64,000 bases of DNA. Source: Barnesiella merdipullorum (GTDB lineage: Bacteria > Bacteroidota > Bacteroidia > Bacteroidales > Barnesiellaceae). This document shows positions 16,306-25,282 of this stretch, piece by piece. The DNA lies in the NCBI GenBank assembly GCA_019116365.1, contig DXBT01000010.1, forward strand, positions 98,582 through 162,581. The letters run 5' to 3'. Made by a program: the position numbers and the translations under genes. The notes under the pieces were generated by a model. It did no database searches. It was not told where the DNA came from and saw only the letters and a list, made by a program, of their open reading frames with translations. How positions within the stretch are numbered: the stretch's first letter is position 1; every line of letters starts with the position of its first letter.

Positions 16306-17070
16306 ATGTTTTCATTCGGCATAAAAGACATTATCGACATACTCATCGTGGCTCTGCTGCTCTACACGCTCTACAAGATGATGAAAGAGTCGGGCACGAT
16401 AAGCATCTTTACCGGTGTATTGGCCTTTGTGGGCGTGTGGATCGTGGTCAAACAGATTCTCGACATGCGGCTTATCGGCTCCATCATGGACAAGTTCATG
16501 AGCGTGGGTCTGCTCATTCTCGTCATTCTGTTCCAGGACGAAATCAAGCGATTTCTCGTGCAGCTGGGCTCGCACAAGCGATGGAGGTTTTTCTTCAACT
16601 TCTTCCTCAAGCACAAAGAGACGGGCGAGAAACCCTACATCATACCCGTGGTCTATGCCTGCATGAACATGTCCAAGACCAAGACCGGCGCCCTCATCGT
16701 CATCGAGCAAGGGGTGTCGCTCGACAACTACAAAAGCACCGGCGACACCATCAATGCCAACGTAAACGCCCGGCTCATCGAGAATATCTTTTTCAAGAAC
16801 AGTCCCCTGCATGACGGAGCCCTCATCATTGCCGACAACCGCATAGCCTCGGCCGCCTGCATTCTGCCTGTGTCGCACAACAACAAGATACCCAAATCGA
16901 TGGGCCTGCGCCACCGCTCGGCTCTGGGCATTACCGAGGTAACCGACGCCCTCGCCATCGTCGTGTCGGAGGAGACAGGCAACATCTCGCTCGCCCACAA
17001 CGGAAAAATCACCACCAAGATTTCGGGTAAAGACCTGGAGCGTATGCTGGTACAAGAGTCTATCGACTGA
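16306..17070 (+). CDS. cdaA: Diadenylate cyclase CdaA
   Basis: 254 residues. Three N-terminal membrane segments (about 10-90) are followed by a DAC domain that makes c-di-AMP from two ATP. The catalytic DGA (in SPLHDGALII) and RHR (in GLRHRSALG) motifs are intact. In Firmicutes cdaA sits with cdaR and glmM; here it is joined to folP. c-di-AMP controls potassium and osmotic balance in other phyla. No c-di-AMP phosphodiesterase is in this window. Confidence 0.95.
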   Translation: MFSFGIKDIIDILIVALLLYTLYKMMKESGTISIFTGVLAFVGVWIVVKQILDMRLIGSIMDKFMSVGLLILVILFQDEIKRFLVQLGSHKRWRFFFNFFLKHKETGEKPYIIPVVYACMNMSKTKTGALIVIEQGVSLDNYKSTGDTINANVNARLIENIFFKNSPLHDGALIIADNRIASAACILPVSHNNKIPKSMGLRHRSALGITEVTDALAIVVSEETGNISLAHNGKITTKISGKDLERMLVQESID

Positions 17071-17104
17071 TTTTCATCGGCCATCTCTGGCTCACGGCAA
17101 ACCA

Positions 17105-18070
17105 TCACTCCTCATCGGGCAAGGCCGTATGCGACCGTTGCACCGCCAATGTGTTGCGCTCCCAAAACACTCCATCGACATACCCCTGTATCGACGCACC
17201 CTGCTCGGCCAGGCAAAGCCGCTTGGCCGCCCACAGACAATACTCACCGTTCAGCTCCACGCCCAGATAACGACGGTTCAGCTTCTTGGCCACCACGGCC
17301 GCCGTGCCGCTGCCCAGGAAGGGATCGAACACGAGGTCGCCCTCGCGCGACGAAGCCAGGATGAGCTTGGCATAAAGTTTTTCGGGCTTCTGGGTAGGAT
17401 GGTCGGTATTCTCGGGCATCGACCAGAAGGGGACACTTATATCGTCCCAGAAATTAGAGGGATAGGTGAGGCGGAAGTTTCCTTCGCTCGTCTCCACCCA
17501 ATCCTTGGGCTTGCCATTTTGCCGGTAAGGAGCTATCACCCGGCGCTTCTGCTTGACAGCCTCGACATCGAAATAGTAATGCCGGGCATCCTTCACGCCA
17601 AACCAGATATCCTCCATACCATTCTTCCAGTTGTGCATCGCCCCCTTGCCCTTCTCGCGCTGCCAGGTGATGCGATTGAGCACCGTGAGCTCCTCGCTCA
17701 TCACCGTCTGCAGGGCCGCCGTGCAACGCCAGTCGCCACACAGGTAGAGCGAACCAGCAGGCTTCAGCTTGGCACACACCCGGTGGAACCAGCTGCGCAG
17801 ATAGGCCAGATAGGCGTCGTGCGAACGGGCCTGAAAATTGAGCCCGTGAAAGTTTTTCGACAGGTTATAAGGGGGGTCGATGATAATAAGGTCGGCCACC
17901 CCGTCGGGGATGCGATCGAGCACGCACAGAAGGTCGCCCTGGATGATGCGGTTATCGAAGTCGAGCCCCACGGTCAACTGCTCGGCCGGGGTAATGAGGC
18001 GCTGCAAACGCTCTATCTCGTCGGGCTCGACGGTCAGGGTTCTGTTGTTCTTGGCTCGTTTCTTTTCCAT
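17105..18070 (-). CDS. Orphan DNA methyltransferase, beta-class (N4/N6)
   Basis: 321 residues. Motif IV DPPYNLS comes before motif I DPFLGSGTAAVVAKK, the beta-group order found in CcrM- and HinfI-like enzymes. The HPTQKPEKL block (motif X region) lies between them. The target base and recognition site cannot be read. I chose the ATG at 18070 because the protein's conserved region starts soon after; the open frame extends 30 codons further. No restriction enzyme is adjacent, so it is a solitary methylase, flanked by housekeeping genes and with composition like its neighbours. Confidence 0.85.
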   Translation of the reverse strand: MEKKRAKNNRTLTVEPDEIERLQRLITPAEQLTVGLDFDNRIIQGDLLCVLDRIPDGVADLIIIDPPYNLSKNFHGLNFQARSHDAYLAYLRSWFHRVCAKLKPAGSLYLCGDWRCTAALQTVMSEELTVLNRITWQREKGKGAMHNWKNGMEDIWFGVKDARHYYFDVEAVKQKRRVIAPYRQNGKPKDWVETSEGNFRLTYPSNFWDDISVPFWSMPENTDHPTQKPEKLYAKLILASSREGDLVFDPFLGSGTAAVVAKKLNRRYLGVELNGEYCLWAAKRLCLAEQGASIQGYVDGVFWERNTLAVQRSHTALPDEE

Positions 18071-18159
18071 AACAAGTATCGCGTGGGGAATAGAACCATC
18101 GGCGAAACGTTGGTGAAGGTAGTCAATTTTTTGGAGATAGACCACCACCCCACCCCTCA

Positions 18160-18193
18160 AAAAAAAACGGGATGCGAATCAATTCGCATCCCG
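18160..18193 (-). terminator. Terminator of typA
   Basis: CGGGATGCGAA (18168-18178) and TTCGCATCCCG (18183-18193) form an 11-bp perfect stem with a 4-nt loop. It is followed on the minus strand by a T run (complement of 18159-18167), about 40 nt after the typA stop. Confidence 0.9.
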
Positions 18194-18232
18194 TATATCT
18201 TACACGCCCGGCAACGGGCCTTCTGAAACAGC

Positions 18233-20029
18233 TTAACGATTGGCGCGTTTACGCTCGGTTTCGTCGAGAATAATCTTGCGCAAGCGCAAGTGGTGAGGCG
18301 TTACCTCTACATACTCATCCTCCTTGATATACTCAAGAGCCTCCTCGAGGCTGAAGATTACCGGCGGAACGATATGAGCCTTGTCGTCGGCACCCGACGC
18401 ACGCATGTTGGTCAGCTTCTTCGACTTGGTTACGTTCACCACGATATCGTTTTCCTTGGCATTCTCGCCCACTACCTGACCGGCATAGACCTCCTCTTGC
18501 GGGAAGATGAAGAAACGCCCCCGGTCTTGCAGCTTGTCGATGGCATAGGCATAGGCTGTGCCCGACTCCATGGCGATGAGCGACCCGTTGGTGCGGCGAT
18601 CGATATTTCCTTTCCAAGGTTGGTATTCGAGGAAACGGTGTGCCATGATGGCTTCGCCGGCCGAAGCCGTGAGCACATTGGTACGCAACCCGATGATACC
18701 GCGCGAAGGAATCTGGAACTCGATATGGATGCGGTCGTTTTGCGTGGTCATCGATACCATCTCGCCCTTGCGGCGGGTAACCATATCGATAATCTTGCTG
18801 GCATATTCCTCGGGCAAATTGATGGTGAGCAACTCGACAGGTTCGCACTTCTGTCCATCGATTTCCTTGATGATTACCTGCGGCTGTCCTACCTGGAGTT
18901 CATAGCCCTCGCGACGCATCGTCTCGATCAGGACCGACAAGTGCAACACGCCACGACCATAGACCGTCCAGGCATCGTCGCTGTCGCCACGCTCTACACG
19001 CAACGCCAGGTTCTTGTCGAGTTCCCGTTTCAGGCGCTCGGCAATGTGACGCGAAGTGACATATTTACCGTCTTTCCCGAAGAAAGGCGAATCGTTAATC
19101 GTGAACAACATCGACATCGTGGGCTCGTCGATGGCAATTCGCGGCAAAGCCTCAGGCTCGTTGGCATCGGCAATGGTATCGCCAATCTCAAAATTCTCGA
19201 TACCCACGAGCGCGCAAATGTCGCCCGAGCCTACCGATTGCACTTTCGTGCGACCCATACCCTCGAACACGTCGAGCTCCTTGATGCGTTGCTTGACCGT
19301 CGAGCCATCTTTCTTGCACAGCGAAACCTCCATCCCCTCTTTCAACTCACCGCGGTGCACACGGCCTACGGCTATACGGCCTACATAGGGCGAATAGTCG
19401 AGCGAGGTGATAAGCATCTGAGGGGTACCCTCGAGATACTGGGGCTCGGGAATGTATTTGATAATGGCATCGAGCAACGGAGTGATGTTGTCGGTAGGCT
19501 TACGCCAGTCGGTCGAGAACCACCCCTGCTTGGCCGAACCATATATGGTGGGGAAATCGAGCTGGTCTTCGGTAGCATCGAGACTGAACATGAGGTCGAG
19601 CACCATCTCCTGCACCTCGTCGGGGCGACAGTTGGGCTTATCGACCTTGTTGATAACCACAATGGGTTTCAATCCTATCTCGATAGCCTTTTGCAACACG
19701 AATCGGGTTTGCGGCATGGGGCCTTCGAAGGCATCGACCAGCAGCAGACAGCCGTCGGCCATGTTGAGCACACGCTCCACCTCGCCACCGAAATCGGCGT
19801 GCCCCGGAGTATCTATAATATTGATTTTGTAATCTTTGTACCGAATAGAAACATTCTTGGAGAGAATCGTGATACCTCGTTCACGCTCCAAATCATTGTT
19901 ATCCAATATCAACTCACCGGAGTTCTGGTTCTCGCGAAAAAGGTGTCCGGCCAAAAGCATTTTGTCAACCAGGGTCGTCTTGCCGTGATCGACGTGAGCG
20001 ATAATCGCAATGTTTCTGATTTTCTGCAT
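18233..20029 (-). CDS. typA: Ribosome-associated GTPase TypA/BipA
   Basis: 598 residues, normal for the family. The translational-GTPase G domain shows AHVDHGKTTLVDKM (P-loop), RGITILSKN, DTPGHADFGGEVERV and VINKVDK. EF-G-like domains III/V and the BipA C-terminal domain follow. BipA binds the 70S/30S and aids ribosome assembly under stress or cold. The start MQKIRNIAII (20029) is the conserved one; a longer form from 20047 would add six residues. Confidence 0.97.
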   Translation of the reverse strand: MQKIRNIAIIAHVDHGKTTLVDKMLLAGHLFRENQNSGELILDNNDLERERGITILSKNVSIRYKDYKINIIDTPGHADFGGEVERVLNMADGCLLLVDAFEGPMPQTRFVLQKAIEIGLKPIVVINKVDKPNCRPDEVQEMVLDLMFSLDATEDQLDFPTIYGSAKQGWFSTDWRKPTDNITPLLDAIIKYIPEPQYLEGTPQMLITSLDYSPYVGRIAVGRVHRGELKEGMEVSLCKKDGSTVKQRIKELDVFEGMGRTKVQSVGSGDICALVGIENFEIGDTIADANEPEALPRIAIDEPTMSMLFTINDSPFFGKDGKYVTSRHIAERLKRELDKNLALRVERGDSDDAWTVYGRGVLHLSVLIETMRREGYELQVGQPQVIIKEIDGQKCEPVELLTINLPEEYASKIIDMVTRRKGEMVSMTTQNDRIHIEFQIPSRGIIGLRTNVLTASAGEAIMAHRFLEYQPWKGNIDRRTNGSLIAMESGTAYAYAIDKLQDRGRFFIFPQEEVYAGQVVGENAKENDIVVNVTKSKKLTNMRASGADDKAHIVPPVIFSLEEALEYIKEDEYVEVTPHHLRLRKIILDETERKRANR

Positions 20030-20104
20030 ATAACCTATTTTAACCAAGTAAAGAGCTGCCCGTCACGCGGGTTACGCATGCGCCAGCCTCCACGTTTCAA
20101 GGTG

Positions 20105-20112
20105 CAAAGTTA
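20105..20112 (-). promoter_or_regulatory. -7 element of typA
   Basis: TAACTTTG on the minus strand (20112-20105), about 76 nt upstream of the start; the upstream TTTG is not evident. Confidence 0.45.
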
Positions 20113-20250
20113 CTATATTTTTTTAAATGATGCATCTCTCTGCCATTTTTAGTGTTCCCCTCGACGCGTGGTCATCCCCTCCTGTCCCGGCCTACCAATG
20201 TAATAAATAGAGCAAAGCAGAAATCCAGTCTAAAAAAGAGTATCGATTTT

Positions 20251-20281
20251 TTTGTAACTCAAGAACAAATGCTTACCTTTG
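20251..20281 (+). promoter_or_regulatory. sigma-ABfr promoter of rpsO
   Basis: TTTG 20251-20254, 19 nt, TACCTTTG 20274-20281: a complete consensus 38 nt before the rpsO ATG. Confidence 0.85.
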
Positions 20282-20319
20282 TGCGCTCAATAATTTTATT
20301 AACAACAAAACTCAAAGAA

Positions 20320-20595
20320 ATGTACTTAGATTCTGAGAAAAAGAAAGAGATCTTTGGGAAATACGGAAAGTCCAATACTGATACTGGCTCACCCGAAGCG
20401 CAGATTGCATTATTTTCCTACCGTATAGCCCATTTGACTGAGCACTTGAAGTCAAATCACAAAGATCATAGCACCGAACGAGCCCTTAAAATGTTGGTAG
20501 GTAAACGTCGTCGTTTGCTCGACTACCTCATCAAGGTTGACATCAACCGCTACCGTGCCATCATTGCTCAAAAAGAGCTGGGTATCAGAAAGTAA
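20320..20595 (+). CDS. rpsO: 30S ribosomal protein S15
   Basis: 91 residues (MYLDSEKKKEIFGKYGKSNT... with GSPEAQIALFSYRI and LVGKRRRLLDYL), an intact S15 that binds 16S rRNA in the platform. The open frame extends upstream of 20320, but the promoter at 20251-20281 lies inside that extension and shows the ATG at 20320 is right. A terminator follows within 25 nt, so it is monocistronic. Confidence 0.97.
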   Translation: MYLDSEKKKEIFGKYGKSNTDTGSPEAQIALFSYRIAHLTEHLKSNHKDHSTERALKMLVGKRRRLLDYLIKVDINRYRAIIAQKELGIRK

Positions 20596-20615
20596 TTGGT
20601 CTCACAACCACAAAG

Positions 20616-20652
20616 AAAAGAGCGACTCGAAATTCGAGCCGCTCTTTTTTTA
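20616..20652 (+). terminator. Terminator of rpsO
   Basis: GAGCG-A-CTCGAA (20620-20631) pairs with TTCGAG-C-CGCTC (20633-20644), followed by a T run at 20645-20651. Confidence 0.85.
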
Positions 20653-20739
20653 TTCTCTTGTTTATCTCGTCGTGTGCGAAAGGTCCACACGCCGGTTGGC
20701 CCCGGCGCGACAAAAACATACCCGGCACACCGTATGACA

Positions 20740-21339
20740 CTACTTGTCGTAACGCTCCATGACATAACCGTAATCGACACACTCGTCGGTAGTGACATAG
20801 AGTATCAGCGTAGTGGCGTAATCCTCGTCCCGACCATAGGCACACAACCGGGCCGAATTGTAAATCTGGTAATCGCTGTCGCCCATGACATACTCGGTAT
20901 AAGTCTCGACATAGCCTTCGCCCGTTTCGTTTGACTTGAATCCAAAGACAAAGTTGCCGAATCCGCGACCATCGAGTTCACAATTGCAGGTATAGTCGGT
21001 GATTTGAGTGGAGGGAATGTGCGTGCCACCCAAGACCCAATATTCAAGGTCAACCGGTTGTGAAAAATGGAAATGAGCCTTTCCGTCGGAAAACTCGATC
21101 CACTCGAGCGAGGTGGCTACCTCGGTACCCGATTCGACACTCTCTACTTCGCCCGATACGCTACGAATACTGCCAGCGCTCACTACCCGCCATTTACCGG
21201 CCAGGGCTGTCGAATAGTTGTTCTGTATGGGCTCGTCGTCTCCCCCAAAAAGTTCGTCCATCAACTCACTACACGAAGTAAAAGAGAGCAATGCCGCCAT
21301 GCACAGCAATACGCTCGAAAGTCTTTTTAATGCTACCAT
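20740..21339 (-). CDS. Predicted lipoprotein, function unknown
   Basis: 199 residues. The lipobox LSFTSC (Cys23) follows a hydrophobic signal. The mature part begins with an acidic linker (GDDEP), which in Bacteroidetes can act as a surface-export signal for lipoproteins. A beta-rich lipocalin-like domain starts ALAGKWRVVSAG. The phrase GKW...V is typical of the lipocalin-like/DUF families of small secreted Bacteroidetes proteins, but I do not recognise a specific family. A TACCTTTG box is present on the minus strand at 21394-21387. Confidence 0.7.
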   Translation of the reverse strand: MVALKRLSSVLLCMAALLSFTSCSELMDELFGGDDEPIQNNYSTALAGKWRVVSAGSIRSVSGEVESVESGTEVATSLEWIEFSDGKAHFHFSQPVDLEYWVLGGTHIPSTQITDYTCNCELDGRGFGNFVFGFKSNETGEGYVETYTEYVMGDSDYQIYNSARLCAYGRDEDYATTLILYVTTDECVDYGYVMERYDK

Positions 21340-21386
21340 TTGCTATTCTCCTAATATGATGATTGTTCTATCCCGGTTTTGTGCTT

Positions 21387-21394
21387 CAAAGGTA
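21387..21394 (-). promoter_or_regulatory. -7 element of the lipoprotein gene
   Basis: TACCTTTG on the minus strand, 48 nt upstream of the start codon; the -33 element is not clear. Confidence 0.45.
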
Positions 21395-21489
21395 ACCATT
21401 TTTCACAAACAACATGACGGGGATTGCCCCTTTTTTCTGTTTTCTCACAGACCTTTTATGGCACAAATTCACCGATTTATCTGTCGAAA

Positions 21490-21531
21490 TAAAAAACGAC
21501 AAGGCCGCGACTATTGAGTATAATCGCGGCC
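21490..21531 (-). terminator. Terminator of the nucleoside phosphorylase gene
   Basis: GGCCGCGA (21503-21510) and TCGCGGCC (21524-21531) with a 13-nt loop, followed on the minus strand by a T-rich tract (complement of 21489-21497). Confidence 0.75.
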
Positions 21532-21559
21532 CTGACTATTCGTTGCGGTTCTGGTCTTA

Positions 21560-22429
21560 TTATATACGGTCCAGTACGGTTTGAATCAGATCAGATACGG
21601 CTGTCTTGTAATTGGGATTGGCATGGTGGGCCACCCGGTTGGCAATGATGCTGCACACGGTCATGGCTTTGTGCCCCATCAGTTTCGATAAACCGGCAAG
21701 TGCCGAACTCTCCATCTCATAATTGGTCACCACATAACGGCCATACTTGAAGGCTTCGATTTTCTTGTTCAGGTCGGGATCGGCCAGCGGCAAACGCAGT
21801 TCACGCCCTTGAGGGCCATAGAACCCGTTGGCCGATATGGTCACGCCCCGCACCATATCGTCACCCCCGATACGGGCCACCAGCTCGGGATCGCTATCGA
21901 CCACATAGGGGGCTGCCCACAAGGGGTTCCACTTGACTGCCTCGCAAAAGGCTTTCTCGAACTCAAGATCGCATATCTCGTTACGCCCGGCATAGAAATT
22001 GAGCACGCCGTCGAACCCGATGGCCTTCTCGGCAATGACCGGTGTACCAATGGGTACATGGGGCTGCAAACCACCCGAGGTTCCTACCCGCACGAGGGTC
22101 AACTGGCGGAACTGGGGCTTCTCGTAACGTGTGGCAAAATCGATATTGGCCAAGGCATCTAGCTCGTTGACCACAATGTCGATATTGTCGGTGCCGATTC
22201 CGTGCGAGAGGCACATCACCTGCTTGCCCTTATAGGTTCCGCCTATGGTATGAAACTCCCGGCTCGATACCTCGAAATCGCGCGTGTCGAAAAACGAAGC
22301 GACCAAATTGACCCGGCCCGGGTCTCCTACCAAGATTACCTTGTCTCTCAACTGCTCGGGGAGCAAATGCAAATGGAACGCACTGCCATCGGCATTGATA
22401 ATAAATTCTGACTCTGGGAAATGTTTCAT
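21560..22429 (-). CDS. Nucleoside phosphorylase (PNP/UDP family, uridine phosphorylase-like)
   Basis: 289 residues of the hexameric PNP_UDP_1 family, which splits nucleosides with phosphate to a base and ribose-1-phosphate. Visible: the phosphate-binding GDPGRVNLVASFF, the GIGTDNIDIV block, RVGTSGGLQP, and NYEMESSAL, whose Glu-Met-Glu holds the ribose. The long insert is typical of Bacteroidetes uridine-phosphorylase-like proteins, but the base preference is uncertain, so no symbol is given. A strong hairpin (22444-22476) lies directly upstream of the start. Confidence 0.88.
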   Translation of the reverse strand: MKHFPESEFIINADGSAFHLHLLPEQLRDKVILVGDPGRVNLVASFFDTRDFEVSSREFHTIGGTYKGKQVMCLSHGIGTDNIDIVVNELDALANIDFATRYEKPQFRQLTLVRVGTSGGLQPHVPIGTPVIAEKAIGFDGVLNFYAGRNEICDLEFEKAFCEAVKWNPLWAAPYVVDSDPELVARIGGDDMVRGVTISANGFYGPQGRELRLPLADPDLNKKIEAFKYGRYVVTNYEMESSALAGLSKLMGHKAMTVCSIIANRVAHHANPNYKTAVSDLIQTVLDRI

Positions 22430-22436
22430 AGTGCTA

Positions 22437-22476
22437 AAAATTTTACCACGCCGCCCTATCGGAGGACGGCGTGGTA
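22437..22476 (-). terminator. Hairpin after the glycogen operon / in the phosphorylase leader
   Basis: TACCACGCCG (22444-22453) and CGGCGTGGTA (22467-22476) form a 10-bp perfect stem with a 13-nt loop, followed on the minus strand by A4-T5. It is positioned to terminate the glycogen operon (stop at 22603), but it ends only 15 nt before the phosphorylase start codon. It could therefore also sit in that gene's leader. Confidence 0.65.
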
Positions 22477-22602
22477 CGAATATACAGATTGTGTATGAAT
22501 CTGCGAAATTGTTTGTTCTAATTTTGTCTAAAATAGCGCCGATTGCCTACCGCACGCCTCACCGATAGCGGCAGTACGGCCCGGGGGCTCGCCCGACAAG
22601 GA

Positions 22603-23976
22603 CTACTCTTTCTTCTCGGCGGCTTTCTTGGGAGCTTCGCTCTTGGTCTCTTTCTCCTTCTTGGCCTCGGCCCGTTTGGAGTGACGCTCGGTGCGAGCCG
22701 ACTTCAGTTCCTTCTGCAGCATCTCTATCTCGGCAGCCTGGTTCTTGATGGTGGTCAGCAGAGCATTCAACTCCTCATTCTCGATCGACTCGGGATATTG
22801 AGCCTCAACCCGCACGATAAAGTCGCTCAACACGTTCATGTAGTTGGTGAAGGCCTCATAGGGGCTGTCGTATGGGCTGTAATGGCTGTGCACGGCACCA
22901 TCGGAGAGATATTTGGTGCACATGTAATAGAAGTGGTCACTGGCTTGCAGATAGTTCCAGTCTTGTTTCAACCGACGGTCGTCGCACAGGCGCACCCGCT
23001 CGGCCACCGAATAGAGCTTGTTGAAGGCCTCGTTTTGCAGCGTGTTACCCAACCAGGCACTGGTATCGCGTGCCTCGTCGGCCCACGACATGGGGTATGG
23101 TACCGACAATGCATCGACCGGCTTGAGCTTGCTGATGGCCTCGGTAGGCGTGCAGAAACCTATACCTTCTTGCTCGGCGAAACGTGGCAGAGCTTTCATG
23201 AATTCAAAGATGCCCGACTCGCGCGGTTGCAACTCGCCCAACGTCTCGTAGTTCATGAAGAGGTTGACAATGGGCTCCTCGGCCGGGGTGTTCTTTATCC
23301 ACGAAATAAACTTGTCGGCCGTGAGCGGATAATCGCTCCACTCGTAGTTGGAGAAGCGGAACGAGATATCGTCGCTCATCTTGTAGTTCTTCAGCAGCAT
23401 TTTCAGTTTGGGAGCCGCAGCCGAACAGTAGAGATAGTTGGGACTCTTCCAACCCAGTATGTGCTTGGCACCTTCGGTAATCACACCTTTGAATCCCATG
23501 GCAGCAATCATCGAGGCAATATCGTCGGAGAATATCAACTCGGTATTGCGGAATACCTTGGGCTTCACGCCAAAGAGCTGCTCGATTTTCTCGTCGTGAT
23601 GTTGCACCTGAATCTTAAACTCCTCGGGATCGGCCAACGAAGCCAACGAGTGGGCATAAGTCTCCGAGAGAATCTCCACGCAATCGGTCTTGACCAGCTC
23701 CTTCATGCTGTCGATAAACTCGGGCACATAGAGTTCGAGTTGCTCAAGAGCCACACCCGATATCGAGAAGGCTACCTTGAACTTGCCGTTGGCATTTTTG
23801 ATCATCTCGAGCAGAGTGGCATTGGCCGGCAGATACGAGCGTTGCGCAATGCGGGTAATGATATCGTCGTTGGCAAAGTCGTCGTAGTAGTAATGATCGT
23901 TACCAATGTCGAAGAAACGATAGCGTTTCAGACGAAACGGTTGATGAATTTGAAAATAGAAACAAATTGTTTTCAT
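22603..23976 (-). CDS. Glycoside hydrolase family 57 (alpha-amylase-like) protein
   Basis: 457 residues. Family GH57 regions: HQPFRLKRYRFFD near the start; VKPKVFRNTELIFSDDIA with the expected nucleophile Glu in NTEL; and region 4, FMNYETLGELQPRESGIFEF. Known GH57 amylases usually have DYETFGEHQ in region 4, with Asp as acid; here the residue is Asn. A Lys/Glu-rich coiled tail ends the protein (about 400-457). It acts in the cytoplasm on glycogen if active. The start at 23976 (MKTICFYFQIHQP) is the family start, not the longer open frame. It is third in the operon with the synthase and debranching enzyme. Confidence 0.9.
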   Translation of the reverse strand: MKTICFYFQIHQPFRLKRYRFFDIGNDHYYYDDFANDDIITRIAQRSYLPANATLLEMIKNANGKFKVAFSISGVALEQLELYVPEFIDSMKELVKTDCVEILSETYAHSLASLADPEEFKIQVQHHDEKIEQLFGVKPKVFRNTELIFSDDIASMIAAMGFKGVITEGAKHILGWKSPNYLYCSAAAPKLKMLLKNYKMSDDISFRFSNYEWSDYPLTADKFISWIKNTPAEEPIVNLFMNYETLGELQPRESGIFEFMKALPRFAEQEGIGFCTPTEAISKLKPVDALSVPYPMSWADEARDTSAWLGNTLQNEAFNKLYSVAERVRLCDDRRLKQDWNYLQASDHFYYMCTKYLSDGAVHSHYSPYDSPYEAFTNYMNVLSDFIVRVEAQYPESIENEELNALLTTIKNQAAEIEMLQKELKSARTERHSKRAEAKKEKETKSEAPKKAAEKKE

Positions 23977-23995
23977 ATAAGGTTGTGTTTTTTCA

Positions 23996-25264
23996 TTAAT
24001 TATAATTGCGCAGCACATTATGGTAAATGTCGAGTACCTTTTGTCCGGCATATTTCCACTTAATCTCATTGACTTCCCGCTCGCCCTCTTCGCGCAATTG
24101 TTTATAAATGGCGGGATAGGTGATTATCGAGTAGATGGCGTCGGCCATGGCATCGATATCCCAATAGTCGATTTTGATGACATTGGTAAGAATCTCGGCA
24201 CACCCCGACTGTTTCGAGATAATCGAGGGCACTCCTACTTGCATGGCCTCGAGGGGCGAGATGCCGAAGGGCTCGGAAACCGAAGGCATCACATACACAT
24301 CGCTCGCCTTCAGCATTTCATAGACCTGACGTCCCCGCAAAAAACCGGTAAAGTGGAAGCGGTCCGAAATGTTTCGCTGGGCCGACAGCATGATCATCTT
24401 GTTCATCATGTCGCCGTTACCGGCCATCACGAAACGCACATTGTTGGTCTTGCGCAATACCCGGGCAGCAGCCTCAACAAAGTATTCGGGCCCCTTCTGC
24501 ATGGTAATACGTCCCAGGAAGGTAACCACCTTCTCCTTGGGATTGTGGGGCATCTCGATAGACTTGATTTCATCGCTCAACGGTTCCACGGCATTGTGTA
24601 CCGTGGTCACCTTGGCCGGGTCGATGTGATACTTCTCGATAACGGTCTGGCGCGTGAGGTTGCTCACCGTGATAATGTGGTCGGCGTGCAGCATGCCGTC
24701 GCGTTCGATGTTGTAAACGGTAGGGTTCACATTACCCCGGCTGCGGTCAAAGTCGGTCGCATGCACGTGAATCACCAGCGGCTTGCCACTCACCTGCTTG
24801 GCATGGATGCCTGCAGGATAGGTGAGCCAGTCGTGCGAGTGAATGATATCGAACTGCTCGGTACGGGCTATCACACCGGCTACGATAGAATAGTTATTGA
24901 TCTCTTCCATGAGATTGTCGGGATAACGTCCCGAGAACTCGATACAACCCAGGTCATTGGTCTTCAGATAATTGAAATCTGCATAGATATGACTGCGCAG
25001 GTCGAAATACTCCTGGGGATCCATACAGTAGCCATACCGCTGCTGCACATAGTCCCAACTTACATCGCGCCAGGCGACGGGGGTATTGGCGGCCCCGATT
25101 ATATGAGCAAAAGTTTTATCCTCGTCTCCATAAGGCTTAGGTATGACAAAGGTGATTTCGATACCGCCACACTCTGCCATGCCTTTGGTCAAACCATAAC
25201 TGGCCGTGCCTAAACCTCCCAGGATATGAGGGGGAAATTCCCAACCAAACATTAGCGCTTTCAT
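23996..25264 (-). CDS. GT4-family glycosyltransferase, probable glycogen synthase
   Basis: 422 residues, GT-B fold. The N-terminal WEFPPHILGGLGTASYGLTK glycine loop resembles starch/glycogen synthases. SHDWLTYPAG and VHATDFDRSRG follow, and the C-terminal donor site is EPFGISPLE (E-x7-E). Its place between a debranching enzyme and a GH57 protein, with gaps of 18 and 19 nt, supports glycogen synthesis from a nucleotide-glucose. The donor is inferred. No glgC or GT5 glgA is in the window. Confidence 0.88.
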   Translation of the reverse strand: MKALMFGWEFPPHILGGLGTASYGLTKGMAECGGIEITFVIPKPYGDEDKTFAHIIGAANTPVAWRDVSWDYVQQRYGYCMDPQEYFDLRSHIYADFNYLKTNDLGCIEFSGRYPDNLMEEINNYSIVAGVIARTEQFDIIHSHDWLTYPAGIHAKQVSGKPLVIHVHATDFDRSRGNVNPTVYNIERDGMLHADHIITVSNLTRQTVIEKYHIDPAKVTTVHNAVEPLSDEIKSIEMPHNPKEKVVTFLGRITMQKGPEYFVEAAARVLRKTNNVRFVMAGNGDMMNKMIMLSAQRNISDRFHFTGFLRGRQVYEMLKASDVYVMPSVSEPFGISPLEAMQVGVPSIISKQSGCAEILTNVIKIDYWDIDAMADAIYSIITYPAIYKQLREEGEREVNEIKWKYAGQKVLDIYHNVLRNYN

Positions 25265-25282
25265 AGATATAGGAATTAGGCT

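Noticed and set aside
18290..20152. 620-codon plus-strand frame opposite typA
   Set aside because: Antisense shadow; it runs through the typA start region into non-coding DNA.
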